Assembly: GCA_963377175.1 (NCBI GenBank)
Contig: CAUJNA010002779.1
Coordinates: 1,426,882 to 1,490,881, forward strand
Reading direction: 5' to 3'
DNA from: Effrenium voratum
Taxonomy: Eukaryota > Sar > Dinophyceae > Suessiales > Symbiodiniaceae
DNA: 64,000 nucleotides
In this document: piece after piece, positions 33,152-43,200 of the stretch
Layout of the letters: every line of letters begins with the position of its first letter
How positions within the stretch are numbered: position 1 is the stretch's first letter
Program-made: the position numbers and the translations under genes
The notes under the pieces: generated by a model
What the model saw: the letters and a program-made list of their open reading frames with translations, nothing else
Databases searched by the model: none
What the model was told of the DNA's origin: nothing

Positions 33152-33400
33152 ATGAGGGTGCCTAGCCGCGTCTTGCTGGCAAGCCTCTTCTCCCGCAAGT
33201 TCGCCATGGCAGAGCCTGCCGCCCCTGCCCGCTGCCTCAGGGGCGCTGACCCGAGCGACGGCCCCCTGGACTGCCATGGCCATGGCTCGAAGGTCACCGG
33301 ACGCTGCCACGACGAGTGTGAGGCCAGACATTTGGACGACCTCGAGCGCACACGCTTCGAGGACGGGAGGTGTTCCCGGAAGCGCTGGCTGAAGCGCATT
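33152..33400 (+). CDS. Exon of a Cys/His/Arg-rich protein, unrecognised
   Basis: ATG at 33152 opens MRVPSRVLLASLFSRKFAMA, and the frame continues with a Cys/His segment (LDCHGHGSKVTGRCHDECEA) and RHLDDLERTRFEDGRCSRKR. Third positions are overwhelmingly G/C, so I prefer this frame over two open minus-strand frames. The CHGHG...CHDEC pattern could bind metal, but I know no matching family. The start may be internal, since the frame is open a little upstream. The 3' end is approximate. Confidence 0.6.
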
Positions 33401-33566
33401 TGGGTTGATTGGTTATGCCGGGAGTCGCCCACTTGCAATTTGGTTCGCAGTTTAATATCATGCGGCAGTGTTTCTTCTCCTCGCTAAGCTGTGTTTTTGG
33501 GATGCTGGCATCTGACCAAAGCAGTTCCTTGAGTCTTTGTCATTACAGGTTGTACTGGCGCATCCA

Positions 33567-33725
33567 AACAAAACTGCCTTTATTATAAAACGCAAAGTTG
33601 GAAAGACATGAGAGTGTTATAAGACTTTCCGGAGAACACAAATCACAATTCCTACTTTTACAAGTTATCCAGAAAGTCTTATAAAACTCTCATGTGTTCC
33701 AACTCTTTAACAAAACTGCCTTTAT
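33567..33725. mobile_element. MITE-like hairpin flanked by 17-bp direct repeats
   Basis: Identical direct repeats AACAAAACTGCCTTTAT at 33567-33583 and 33709-33725 flank an inverted repeat of about 32 bp. The left arm, 33597-33629, carries ACATGAGAGTGTTATAAGAC. The right arm, 33672-33703, carries GTCTTATAAAACTCTCATGT. The arms pair with only a few mismatches, leaving a roughly 42-base loop. No coding capacity. The architecture suggests a non-autonomous DNA element, though 17 bp is long for a target-site duplication. Confidence 0.6.
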
Positions 33726-34059
33726 ACAAAAAAAAGTTCTCGCGAAAGTGGGAATTTTGCAAAACACGCCAGATCTGCCGCACGACGCCAACTCGATTTG
33801 GCTGTGGCTCACAAAACCGGGTAACCCCAAAATGGGTTGCCCGACTGGCAAGTGGAAACATGAATTGACCAAAACCTGCAGTTTGCGGCTCCGATCGTTA
33901 AATTTTGGGCGTCACACCCCTTGGTCTGACGTGATTCCGGTCTGTGCCAGGAGTCCTATGGCTTTCGCCGCCTGGCAGAAAGAGAGAGCAACGTGGAAAG
34001 TTGCTCGGAGCCATGGAGTTCCCTTTGGTTTCCCTCAAAAAGGGTACCCGCCATAAACA

Positions 34060-34103
34060 CACATATATATTATATATGTATGTATATGTGTAATGTATGT
34101 ATG

Positions 34104-34134
<31 letters not shown>

Positions 34135-34424
34135 TGTAATGTAATGTAATGTAATGTATGTTATGTTATGTTATGTTATGTTATGTTATGTTATGTTATG
34201 TTATGTTATGTAATGTATGTAATGTAATGTAATGTAATGTAATGTAATGTAATGTAATGTAATGTAATGTAATGTAATGTAATGTAATGTAATGTAATGT
34301 AATGTAATGTAATGTAATGTATGTAATGTAATGTAATGTAATGTAATGTATGTATGTATGTATGTATGTATGTATGTATGTATGTATGTATGTATGTATG
34401 TATGTATGTATGTATGTATGTATG

Positions 34425-34455
<31 letters not shown>

Positions 34456-34600
34456 TGTATGTATGTATGTATGTATGTATGTATGTATGTATGTATGTAT
34501 GTATGTATGTATGTATGTATGTATGTATGTATGTATGTATGTATGTATGTGTGTGTGTGTAAAAACCGGAAAAAGTGTGTATATATATATATACATATGT
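34060..34600. repeat. ATGT / ATGTA / TTATG microsatellite cluster
   Basis: Blocks of (TATG)n, (TGTAA)n and (TTATG)n over about 500 bp. Open in several frames as MYVC or YIHT peptides, which are artefacts of stop-free repeats. (TA)n and (CA)n tracts flank it at 34575-34640 and 34740-34805. Confidence 0.95.
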
Positions 34601-34856
34601 AAGACAGGCGTACACATGATATATACATGTATATTTCCATGGGTCAAAATCCCGTACCCCCATTGAACATCCCAATCCCCACTATAATGGACTAACATGT
34701 GTAGTGCACCTACCCCCAAATGGTACCATTGGTTTTGACCCACAGCCACACACACACATATATATATATATATACATGTGTACATATATATGTATATATA
34801 TAATGCACCTATTTGCTTGCTCGACTGCATGTTGCGGTGCGCTTCGCCTGTCGACA

Positions 34857-34989
34857 GGATATCCAGGGAAGCCCTCCGTGGTCATCACCGCGAGCCGGGA
34901 CATGAGCAGCACGGCCCCCCGACGGTTTCTGTCGGCGGGTCGCCCCCGGTTTGACGCTTTGTGTGGGGCACAGGACAACGAGGCCCCCA
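34857..34989 (+). CDS. Internal exon, unrecognised, followed by R2
   Basis: After GTCGACAG the frame gives YPGKPSVVITASRDMSSTAP, RRFLSAGRPRFDALCGAQDN, EAPK, high GC3. It can end in phase 2 at GCTAAG (34990), where R2 copy b starts. No family recognised. Confidence 0.6.
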
Positions 34990-35110
34990 AGCTAAGTGCC
35001 CCTTTTACCTTTTCTTTTTTTGGGGAGGATTCCCCTACTAAAATAGACTACAGAAAAAAAAAGAGGTACCCTTATTCTAACCTCTCTGCTGGAGGACCTG
35101 GACACAGCAA
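34990..35110 (+). mobile_element. Introner-like element R2, copy b
   Basis: GCTAAGTGCCCCTTTTACC, a T-rich stretch, TTGGGGAGGATTCCCCTACT, AAAATAGACTACAG, poly-A, CCCTTATTCTAACCTCTCTG and CTGGAGGACCTGGACACAGC. It aligns along its whole length with copy c at 43.0 kb and begins at an exon edge. Confidence 0.7.
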
Positions 35111-35620
35111 ACACCAAAGGTTGCACCGTATTTAGGTACCATTCTAGGAGCTTACAATTGAAACTAACCTGGATAGCTCTCACCGAGAAGCAACTGCAAT
35201 AAGTGTTGACAAGTTGAGTTGCTAAGTCATGGCAGCCGATTGTGTTCGTGAAGTAGCTCCTGCACGAACTAGCTCTGTATTCATCTTAGAAAAATGGACC
35301 AGTTGTCTGGCTGACTAGCTGCGTACTTTTACGTCACAGTCTGGAACTTCCGCGCCTCTTCCGCCCGCGGCCCGCTCCACTGGCATAACAAGACATGCAC
35401 CTTCAAGCCAAGTGTCTAGTTCCAAAAACATGAGCATCTTCAGTAGGTACCTCCCTCCGGAGCACCTAGTAGCCAGTTGCTGATGTCCCTGTCTGCCTGG
35501 GTGGAGGGGGGTTCTTTTGAGGCCACCTTTTTGGGGCTGTTTGCAAAAAGAAGCAGACAGAAAGCCGCATGCCGCGTCCCCAATTTGACCCGACTGAAAT
35601 GAAACGTCGCCAGTCCTGAG

Positions 35621-35742
35621 GCGAGCACTTGGGCCTTCAACGCGGTGCGCCTGCTGTTCCGCCAGGCCCGCGAAGCCTGCGACTCCTATTGGATGCGGCA
35701 GCTGAGTCGGGAGAAGCTGGAGAAGCGCCTGGACGCCTGGAA
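35621..35742 (+). CDS. Internal exon, basic helical, unrecognised
   Basis: After AGTCCTGAG the frame gives ASTWAFNAVRLLFRQAREAC, DSYWMRQLSREKLEKRLDAW, K, with almost every third base G or C. The donor is uncertain. No named family. Confidence 0.65.
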
Positions 35743-36476
35743 AAACCAACCAGTCCGCCAGTCCCCGAGCTTTTTGAACATTTATTTATTTAAACGTGCC
35801 TTTTTGGGTGCTCCTTCTTTTACCCCGTCAACTGGCAAACAAGTATATGTAAACAGACTTGCCCGCTTTGGTCGCAGATCATTTATGATTTCACGCTTGC
35901 CATGTCGATCATGGACTTAATTTGGGTATAGTGTTTGTATCTGTGTAGCCTTTGGGTATCAACAGCCCAAAGAAAACTGTGGTGAACAGTTCTTTGGCCA
36001 AGGGACGCAGAAGCGGAAGCCTCCTTTTTGCAAGGGTTGGGTTGATTGGGTGGCTAAACGGTGCTAGTAGATGGTAGTTCTAGACTTGTCCTTGGTTTGG
36101 GTAGCCAGTCAGGATAGCCAGTCTCTTAGGTTGCATCAAGTGATGGTTGTTCCCAAGAGGCACGCACCTCTCAAACCACAAACTATAAGAGCTTTCATCA
36201 GTTTGCACGACCAGTTGGCATGTTGGTAAAGGCCTTGTGTTTTCCAGTTGGTTGGTACGCATGGCCTGGTGTACGCCTACGCGTGCCTGCCAACAGTCAT
36301 TGATAGGGGGAGTGCTTTTCTTTGGCCCGAAAACGGCGAGCATCTTCCTTCCAGCCCAGAAAGTAGGCCAGAAAGCCCTCCTGACTTTGGATAAATGAGG
36401 GCGTCCACTTCTTGGTTAAGGATCCCTGACTGCAAAGCGCGGAATACTATATTAAATTTATCATATATATATAGTT

Positions 36477-37126
36477 GTATCCGTCCGCTCCGCTGAGGAA
36501 ACTGGCGCACATGTGCTAGTCAAAACCCATGAGTGGACCGGGGAGATCACGCCCGCGATGTTCGACCAGGCTGCGGAGCTGTTCACACACGTGGTGGTGA
36601 GTGTCAGGGAAGGCTTCGAGAAAGATCCAGCCTGGATGAAGGTGGCGACCCACGCGCCTGGGCTGTGAAGTTGCCGAGCGACTGTTGCAAGTTTCTTGGT
36701 CCAGCTTCGGCACGCGACATGTGGCAGACTCAGGTGATCCGCTTCGAAGAGCTGGTATCTTGTGACAAGCAGAACCCAGACGATCCTAGCAAGATTGGGG
36801 CCCTCTCTGTCCTTCGTAAACTGTCAGATCATTTGGGCTTAGCTTTGACTGATCAGGAGCCCAGGCGGCAGGCAAGTTTCTGTTTACTCTCCTATAGTTC
36901 TGGTTCAGATGTAGGGGTCACCCCTCCAACTGGTGGTGTCCTTCTGCCTTCGTTTTGAAGGTTGACAAAAGTGGCCCCCAATTCGCGACAGGACCTGAGA
37001 GTTGTGGACTTCGAGCTGATGACGTTACCCATACCGAGCAGCGGCTGCAATCAGACGACCAAGCACTGGCCCTTCCATAAGCGCCGAGGCGGCCGTCCGG
37101 TGCCCCGGGATCCTCGACTGGAGTGA
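36477..37126 (+). CDS. Sulfotransferase-like protein fragment, three exons
   Basis: Exon 1 (36477 or 36498 to 36641) reads GAHVLVKTHEWTGEITPAMF, DQAAELFTHVVVSVREGFEK, DPAWMK. A GT-AG intron (36642-36733) leads to exon 2 (36734-36871), VIRFEELVSCDK then VLRKLSDHLGLALTD. A GC-AG intron (36872-36991) leads to exon 3 (36992-37126), DLRVVDFELMTLPI then SGCNQTTKHWPFHKRRGG and TGA. The LVKTHEW, VVVSVREGF and RFEELV segments in this order resemble the PAPS-binding core and later strand of P-loop sulfotransferases. The usual N-terminal phosphosulfate loop (K.GTTW-type) is not seen, so an upstream exon is missing or the assignment is wrong. All junctions are phase 0. Confidence 0.5.
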
Positions 37127-37129
37127 GGC

Positions 37130-37870
37130 CTGCGCGGGGGGCCTTCGAATCCTTGAGCGGCCCGATTGGCCTTCGATGACCTCTGCCCAGCATTTGGGCA
37201 ACCCGCACACCCCGCAGGGATAGCATGGATAGCATGGTTAGCACTGGTTTGCAGCTGTTTTTTCTTAGGAGTTTGCGACAGGCTGCAGTCCATCTAGATA
37301 GTTGCCAGTGATCAGGCACCAAGTGCAGCTGTTGGCTGGAGGCACCGCACAGTGGCGAACTCCACATCAGCTCATTGCACAAGTTGGTGAGTACAGACTG
37401 TACAGTGCGCTTTTTGTGCAAGGAACAGATCCCCCGCCAAGGGATAGACCATGTTGCCACATGCGCAGAACAGCAACTTGGCCAAAGCACGTCTTCATTT
37501 GATTTGATCTGCGCCACAGGGACCAAGGCCCTTCCACTGGGCAGTGCTGAACAGAAAACAACTTGAGGCAGGTGGAGTCGCGCTTCGCGCATGGCTTTGC
37601 AGTATGACCGCCTCAGGCCCAGGTCTTAGGCATAGCCGCGTAGCCATGCGGCACTTGCAAGGTGAGAAATCGCCCGTCGCCCAAAGGCCTAGTGAACTCA
37701 GAGGAGGAATTTGCACGCAGGACGCTTTGCGGCCACAGTGTCCTTGTATTTCTGGAAGGCGGGGCGCATCGCTGACGCGGTGCCATGCTGCTTCTGCTAT
37801 TGTAATGTACCTTTCACTCATCCGAAGGAACTGGAAAGAGCCTCACCAGGGAAGGCCTAACCAAACCGTT
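37130..37870. other. Spacer, nothing firmly recognised
   Basis: Frames of 60-130 codons exist on both strands but lack clear codon bias or domains. Confidence 0.35.
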
Positions 37871-37873
37871 GGC

Positions 37874-38239
37874 CTAATCAAGCTTTTCCAGCCCAGCCAA
37901 AAGGTCAAGTCGGCTTGGGACATCGGATGCTCTCCACGATCCAGTTGAGTCGCTTTTTTGGCACCGCGTAGGCTTTTCGGGCTCGGCTTTGGATGGCTTG
38001 CGGCGGCGGAGGCGTGGCGATTTGGAGTCCCGGCGCAGCCATTTGCCCAGAGCTTCCGCCAGGTGCTTCGGCTGTGAGGTCGAGGCTTTGGGTGCCATTC
38101 TGTTCTCCTTGGAGGAGGCTGGAGTGGAGTCGATTCGAGAGTCTTCAAACTTGGCCTCGAGCGGCAGTTTCAACCAGTCGTGAAATCCAGAGAGGAAGCA
38201 GATGGATTCACCTGTGGCAAGCGAGCTAAGCCACTCCAA
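37874..38239 (-). CDS. Probable minus-strand terminal exon, basic tail
   Basis: The minus-strand frame runs from about 38220 (after the acceptor CTTGCCACAG) to TAG at 37874-37876. It reads ESICFLSGFHDWLKLPLEAK, then a Ser/Lys/Arg-rich tail including KHLAEALGKWLRRDSKSPRL and RRRKPSKAEPEKP. Composition and third positions favour this strand over the two open plus frames. If real, it is one of the few genes here opposed to the prevailing direction, and its basic tail could bind nucleic acid or direct nuclear import (inference). Confidence 0.45.
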   Translation of the reverse strand: MEWLSSLATGESICFLSGFHDWLKLPLEAKFEDSRIDSTPASSKENRMAPKASTSQPKHLAEALGKWLRRDSKSPRLRRRKPSKAEPEKPTRCQKSDSTGSWRASDVPSRLDLLAGLEKLD

Positions 38240-38676
38240 CGGAAGGGGGCGTTTGCAGGCTTAAGTTGTGGGGGGATGTCACACGTTTAGCCCGTACGCC
38301 AGGCACTGTTCTTGCAGCTCCGCCCTAAGCGCGCTGGTGGGTTATTTTTGGGGCCCCCAGGTTCAAATGTGACCCGTTGTTTTTCTCTAAAGGAGATGTG
38401 TTCATTTTATTTATGTTTAACGCGACGGCGCTTTGGACCCGAGCTCAACAAATCCTGAATCTGCTTGTGGCCCATCCCCAAGGGTAATCGGGATCCACCG
38501 GAGCAATGGGTGGTGCTTATATCCAAACAGGTGAAGCTGCAAACAATTCCCACATGTGTGCAGATGTACATATCTATATCTACTTGTAAAAAACAATAGG
38601 AGATGCACGCACATACATTTACATGAAGAGGGGGCGCATGGTTTTCCTGACTTGGCAGTCTTCAGCCAAGCCTCAG

Positions 38677-38800
38677 GTCAGAGCTGAAGCTGCTGTGTGT
38701 GCTGGAGGGTTCTGAGGCCAAGACCGGTGAAGCCGACACGGAAGCCGACACGAAGAAGTTGCGAGCCCATCAAAGCCCTTGTCACACGATCCCACTGCCC
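38677..38800 (+). CDS. Internal exon, acidic, unrecognised
   Basis: After AGCCTCAG the frame gives SELKLLCVLEGSEAKTGEAD then TEADTKKLRAHQS, including a small in-frame EADT duplication. High GC3 in the first part; the 3' end is uncertain. A weak second candidate (KLTNEGHSVEELQSLLYRNE, about 38969-39037) lies downstream. Confidence 0.45.
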
Positions 38801-39576
38801 CTTGGTTAGTTCATGTCAAGAACAGGTAATGCTTGCGTGTTCGTCTCGCCGAAGCTGGGGGGGGGTCTCATAGTGCACTCATCAAATCATATCAATCAAC
38901 ATGCCAATTCACAACTTCATGCACCAAATGAGAAGCTGGCCGACATATCAATGAGGACACTGCAGGAGGGATGAAACAAGCTCACCAACGAGGGTCATTC
39001 AGTTGAGGAGCTGCAGTCTTTGCTCTACAGAAATGAGTGCGTGATAGCTTGCATTTGCAGGTAGATGCCACAATGCGGTTTCAATATCACCCGTGTCCAA
39101 AATGCTGTCAGCGGGAAGGTGTGTAAAACAAGCAGGGCTTGGAGGCAACAGGCCCTCGCTCTTTAGCAAGGCGCTTCAGTTCATTTCTGCTCCGGGCTGA
39201 GGGGGGGAGGCTCTCACGAACGACCGCTTCTTCCAGAAGTGCTGCAACCTGGTCAAGCCCTCGGACGTTCCATTTGGAGCAGAATGTGTTGCTCCCACAC
39301 GTCGCAAGCCTGGCGTGCTGCCACCACTTGACATTGCGAGAATTGCATTTCATGACCCTTGCAGTTGCTGTGGCGACCCACAGAGGTGTGCGCTTTTCCG
39401 CGCCGCTTTGCAGCCTACCGGCACTACAGACTAGCCGGTTGGGTGGTGCTCCCCTGACAGCGTGAGATGATTGATCAACATGATATCTCAGTGCTTTGTA
39501 GGTTATGTTTGCCAGGCGCATCTCCCAAACTGCATTCCGATAGCAACATAAAGTAGTGGCCTTTGTTGAGAGGAAT

Positions 39577-39577
<1 letters not shown>

Positions 39578-39633
<56 letters not shown>

Positions 39634-39687
39634 AGGGAGGGAGGGAGGGAGGGAGGGAGGGAGGGAGGGAGGGAGGGAGGGAGGGAG
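39578..39687. repeat. (GA)n(GGGA)n pure-purine tract
   Basis: About 48 bases of GA dinucleotides, then about 60 bases of GGGA tetramers, all purine on the plus strand. It yields artificial Arg/Glu and Gly/Arg frames. Confidence 0.95.
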
Positions 39688-39743
39688 TGGCTGCCAGGGG
39701 GCTCTAAGGAATGTTTTTCATGTCACTGGCAGCAAAACCGCAG

Positions 39744-39855
39744 GATCTTGGGACGGTTGGGGGGTACTTGTGGGAGGTACGGCCGGATGCCTTGAAGTTT
39801 GGCGCTGATTTGCTGCTGTACCACGGGCGGCCAGACGAGGCGTGGGCCATGGCTC
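39744..39855 (+). CDS. Internal exon, unrecognised
   Basis: After AAACCGCAG the frame gives DLGTVGGYLWEVRPDALKFG, ADLLLYHGRPDEAWAMAL, with good GC3. The donor is not determined. The peptide resembles a folded helix-rich domain, but I recognise no family. Confidence 0.55.
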
Positions 39856-40124
39856 TTTTTTTTGGGGCTGGGGTGGCCCATAGTGTGGGGGGTGGATTTG
39901 TGCATCAACCTGTGTTGGCTAGCTCTGAGATCGCCAGAAAGGGCGGCTCCATTGCTTGGACATCCTGTTGAACCTGATTCAAGTTGATTCGGGTGGGAGA
40001 AACACATTGGCTCGGCCACGGGCAACACACCCTTCTTTACAGGTGCACGCGCAATACGCCGTGGTCCTTGCTGACGAATCATTCCAGTGGAAGGACTGAA
40101 GCGCAATCGGAACATAAAGAACTC

Positions 40125-40440
40125 TGGCTTAGCTGTTTCGAAAGTTTGGCAACGGTTGAGCAGGCGCACGAGCAGGTTGCCCAGTGCCGATGCATGCTCC
40201 CTGTGAGCATCCAACAAAGTGGTGAGAATAAGAGCTGATTTGGGTTTTCATGCAAGGGGCACGCAGTACACCAAACTGGTTTGTTGGTCGCTGCAGGGAT
40301 CGGAATGGCAGAGAGGCAGCGCAGCTTTGAATGGTTGTTCCATTTGGGTATGCCTTGTGCGGAGCTTCTGGCCATTTGGCATGATCGTGTTGTTTGTCCA
40401 CAGGTCTTGCGCAGCCTTGATGGCATGTTTCTCAAGGGCT
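40125..40440 (+). CDS. Two weak exon candidates
   Basis: LWLSCFESLATVEQAHEQVA (near 40125-40190) and VLRSLDGMFLKG after TTGTCCACAG (near 40403-40438) are in plus-strand frames with moderate codon bias. They could be exons of the gene carrying 39744-39855 and 40905-41002. Confidence 0.3.
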
Positions 40441-40904
40441 AGCCCGACATGCATGAGATTCTAAAGGAGCGCTGACAAGCCTGCATTGGTTCAGAGCAGG
40501 CTTTCGGCTTCAAATCAACTGATGCATCGTGCACTCCCAAAGCATCTTGACCAAAACTTGAAGGGACGCAATGGAGGGTGGGGTTCAATTCACGCATGCC
40601 TTCTTTCCGGGTGCCTCCAAGGAGCGAGGGGGGTCTTCGCTGCCACTTCCTCCCTCAGGCAGGTTTAGGCCACATGTTCAGCTATGTTTGTTTGACATCT
40701 AACCCACTCCAGGAGTAAGCCCGCTCCATTTGCTTGAATCGCCTGATTTGCAGAATAGACTCAGCATTTCAGCTTGACCTTTGGATCTTTTCGGCTCGTC
40801 GAACTTTCCCAGTAAACCCTTGGGCACCCCCCCCCCCCCCGCAGATCTCGTCAGCCCACCTCCCCCCCTTGCCCGGACCTCCCCCGCATCTCCCCGGATC
40901 TGAG

Positions 40905-41002
40905 CGAAGGACGCGGTGATGGCCAGCCGCCTCGCGCAGTTGGTGGCCAAAGAGCTCATCCTGCCGGACCCCCGAAACACTCCGGGGGTGTCACTGGCCA
41001 AG
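40905..41002 (+). CDS. Internal exon, unrecognised
   Basis: After a poly-C tract and GGATCTGAG the frame gives KDAVMASRLAQLVAKELILP then DPRNTPGVSLAK, with very strong GC3. The donor is ambiguous near 41000. Family unknown. Confidence 0.55.
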
Positions 41003-41009
41003 GGAAAAA

Positions 41010-42125
41010 GTATGGGGTGGTGTTTTTTTGAGTTTTGTGGTTGTCCTCACTTTTAAAAAGGTCTCCTTTTGGAAAAACCGAGGCAAGCAAACGGGCGCCC
41101 TCAAAGAAAACACGATTGTTGTAACAGGCAACTATTGCTTAAACAAGCCAACATTGTTCAAACTATATTTTTGGTCTTGCCTTGCACGAAAAGCCTGCAA
41201 AGTGTCGGCTGGAGCAAAACGCGAACCAGAGCTACCTCAGCGGGGTGACCCGCATTGCCCGGCTTGTTTAAAGCCTTAATGAGGGGGTCACCCCATGAAC
41301 TATCAATGCAATCGCCAACGCATGTCACCCTCGGTTGGCTCGGGCCATCTTTGTTCTGGTCTGAGCATGTTTATTTGTTTGACAACAGTTCCTACCCCTC
41401 ACAGCGGCTAGCAGGGACTGAAATCATGGAATGAGTCTTGAATAAGTCTGGCAGTTTTGCTCACTGTTGCTGGGGATCCCGCCGTCTTTGTGCTGCGTAC
41501 TTCGTGAGAGAGAATGTGCGCAACTGTCCGGGCAACGATTTCGTGGTTGCTTTCCTATTGCCAATCAACAAAGTGGGCCGGGTCCTTTGTTTTTGACATC
41601 GATCCAATGTGCTTTGTTGTTTGCAAACAGTGTCTTCAATGTGTTTTTTGCTTGTTTGCGTGTGTGCTTGCTTCTTCAGTGCTGCGAGTATTCCTATGTG
41701 TTTCAAACAGACGCTCTTTGTTTGGAGTTTTGGCCATAGAGAAGTCCGCGGCCTTGTCGCGGTCACGCGGTCCTAATTGATCTCTCTCGGGGTTCGCCAG
41801 AACACAGCGCGCGGCAGAAGTTGACAGAACGCTGCTCAACCGACCTTGCAAGGTTTGGAGGTGTGTAAAGGCAAGACCGGTTTGGTTTTCCTGGGGTGGG
41901 AAGTGAGCTGAGATTTTTCACGAAATCCCGAGGTCAACATGGTGTAAGGTGATGCGCGAGTCAGACCAAGCTTGAACAGTTGTACAAGCTGACCGGCAAG
42001 CCCTGAAATGCATGACAAACAGAAGCCAGACTGGGACTGTTAAAGGCCCGGTGCCCACCTCAGTAGTTGTGCCCCGATGAGGATTGTGGAGAATCCAAGC
42101 AAATCGGACTGGCCGATCACCGATC
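41010..42125. other. Intronic or intergenic, nothing recognised
   Basis: T-rich and mixed DNA without a supported exon on either strand. Confidence 0.4.
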
Positions 42126-42129
42126 TTGA

Positions 42130-42259
42130 AGAGGGTGCGGGGGAGGGAGGGGGAGAGAGAGCGAGAGAGAGAATCAGGGGAAGACGAAGAGGAAGAGGAA
42201 GAAGAAAATGATAAAGATAAAAGATTCAAGTAAAGAGACAGAGAGAGAGAGAGAAAGCG

Positions 42260-42297
<38 letters not shown>

Positions 42298-42562
42298 CAA
42301 GAAAGAACGAAAGAACAAAAGAGAAAGGTAAAGAGAAAGAGAAACATCAAGCGAAAGAGAGAGAGAGAGAGAGAGAGAGCTAGAGAAAGACAAAGAAAAG
42401 GAAGAGCGAGAGAGAGAGAGAGAGAGAAAACGAAAGAGATAGAGAGAGAGAGAGACAAAGAGCAGGATACAGATAAAGAGACAGAGAGCAAGAGAAATGA
42501 ATAAAGAAAGACAGAAATAACAGTGGGAAAAAGAAAGAAAGAAAGAGAGAGAAAGAGAGATC
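42130..42562. repeat. Purine-rich GA/GAAA tract
   Basis: About 430 bases of GAGAGA, AAGAAAGA and AGAGAAA units with few pyrimidines on the plus strand. This is the opposite strand polarity to the pyrimidine tract at 24.2 kb. Frames through it (Arg/Lys/Glu or Leu/Ser/Phe) are artefacts. Confidence 0.85.
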
Positions 42563-42758
42563 TTGCTGTTATGGCTGAAATTTTCCAGAGCACTCAGGGC
42601 AGCCTGTGAGCCGATGCCGACTCCCAGCGCAACTGGGCAGCAGTTGGGAGCTCGCCAATGCCAACCCAGTGTCACTCGGCCCACATTTGGGTTGTTTGAT
42701 GGCTCAATTGCATTTCCACGTGTTGAACTGCAAGAGCTCAGCTTCCGTTCCCTTTCAG

Positions 42759-43200
42759 CTTGCATTTGCAGGTGCTGCCCCAATTGTTCAATTCTACCTT
42801 TGTATGGCTTGGAGAAACGCAGGGGTTTGCCTTTGGACCTTTCCTTGGAGCAAATACAAGGACATGCTCACTGTAGACATCCTCATTGGGACATGTGCCA
42901 TTATCTCGAAGGAGGTTTTTACACATGTCCAGCTGCAATGCCTTGGCACGGCCTTAAAATCAGAGGACCCCAACATGGCCGGCTTCCTTTTGGTTCTCGT
43001 TCAAGCCAAGCCAAAGCTTAACTAGGCCCCCCAGTGCCCTTTTACCCTCTTTTGGGGAGGGTTCCCCTACTAAATAGACTGCAGAACAAAAAAGGTCCTT
43101 ATTCTAACCTCTCTACTGGAGGACCTGGTCACAAACACAGGAGCTTCCTTCGGAGGCGAGTCTGGCGGACTTGGGTTCTGGCTCTGTGCTGGAGCTGGTG
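42759..43200 (+). CDS. Two exons separated by an R2-element intron
   Basis: Exon 1 (from 42759, or 42772 by a second acceptor, to 43002) reads LAFAGAAPIVQFYLCMAWRN, AGVCLWTFPWSKYKDMLTVD, ILIGTCAIISKEVFTHVQLQ. It includes a hydrophobic, aromatic-rich stretch. The intron 43003-43140 (GC donor GCCAAG, acceptor AAACACAG, 138 nt, phase 0) consists almost wholly of R2 copy c. Exon 2, 43141-43200, reads ELPSEASLADLGSGSVLELV and stops exactly at a GTGAGG donor. No family recognised. A 136-codon minus-strand frame overlaps exon 2 and is judged a shadow. Confidence 0.6.
43003..43140 (+). mobile_element. Introner-like element R2, copy c, forming a whole intron
   Basis: CCCAGTGCCCTTTTACC, TTTTGGGGAGGGTTCCCCTA, CTAAATAGACTGCAG, CCTTATTCTAACCTCTCTAC, TGGAGGACCTGGTCACAAAC, ACAG. 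It fills the space between two in-phase coding exons, the strongest evidence that R2 makes introns. Confidence 0.7.

Noticed and set aside
42226..42783. Ser/Leu/Phe-rich minus-strand frame and Arg/Glu/Lys-rich plus-strand frame
   Set aside because: Translation of the GA/GAAA purine tract.
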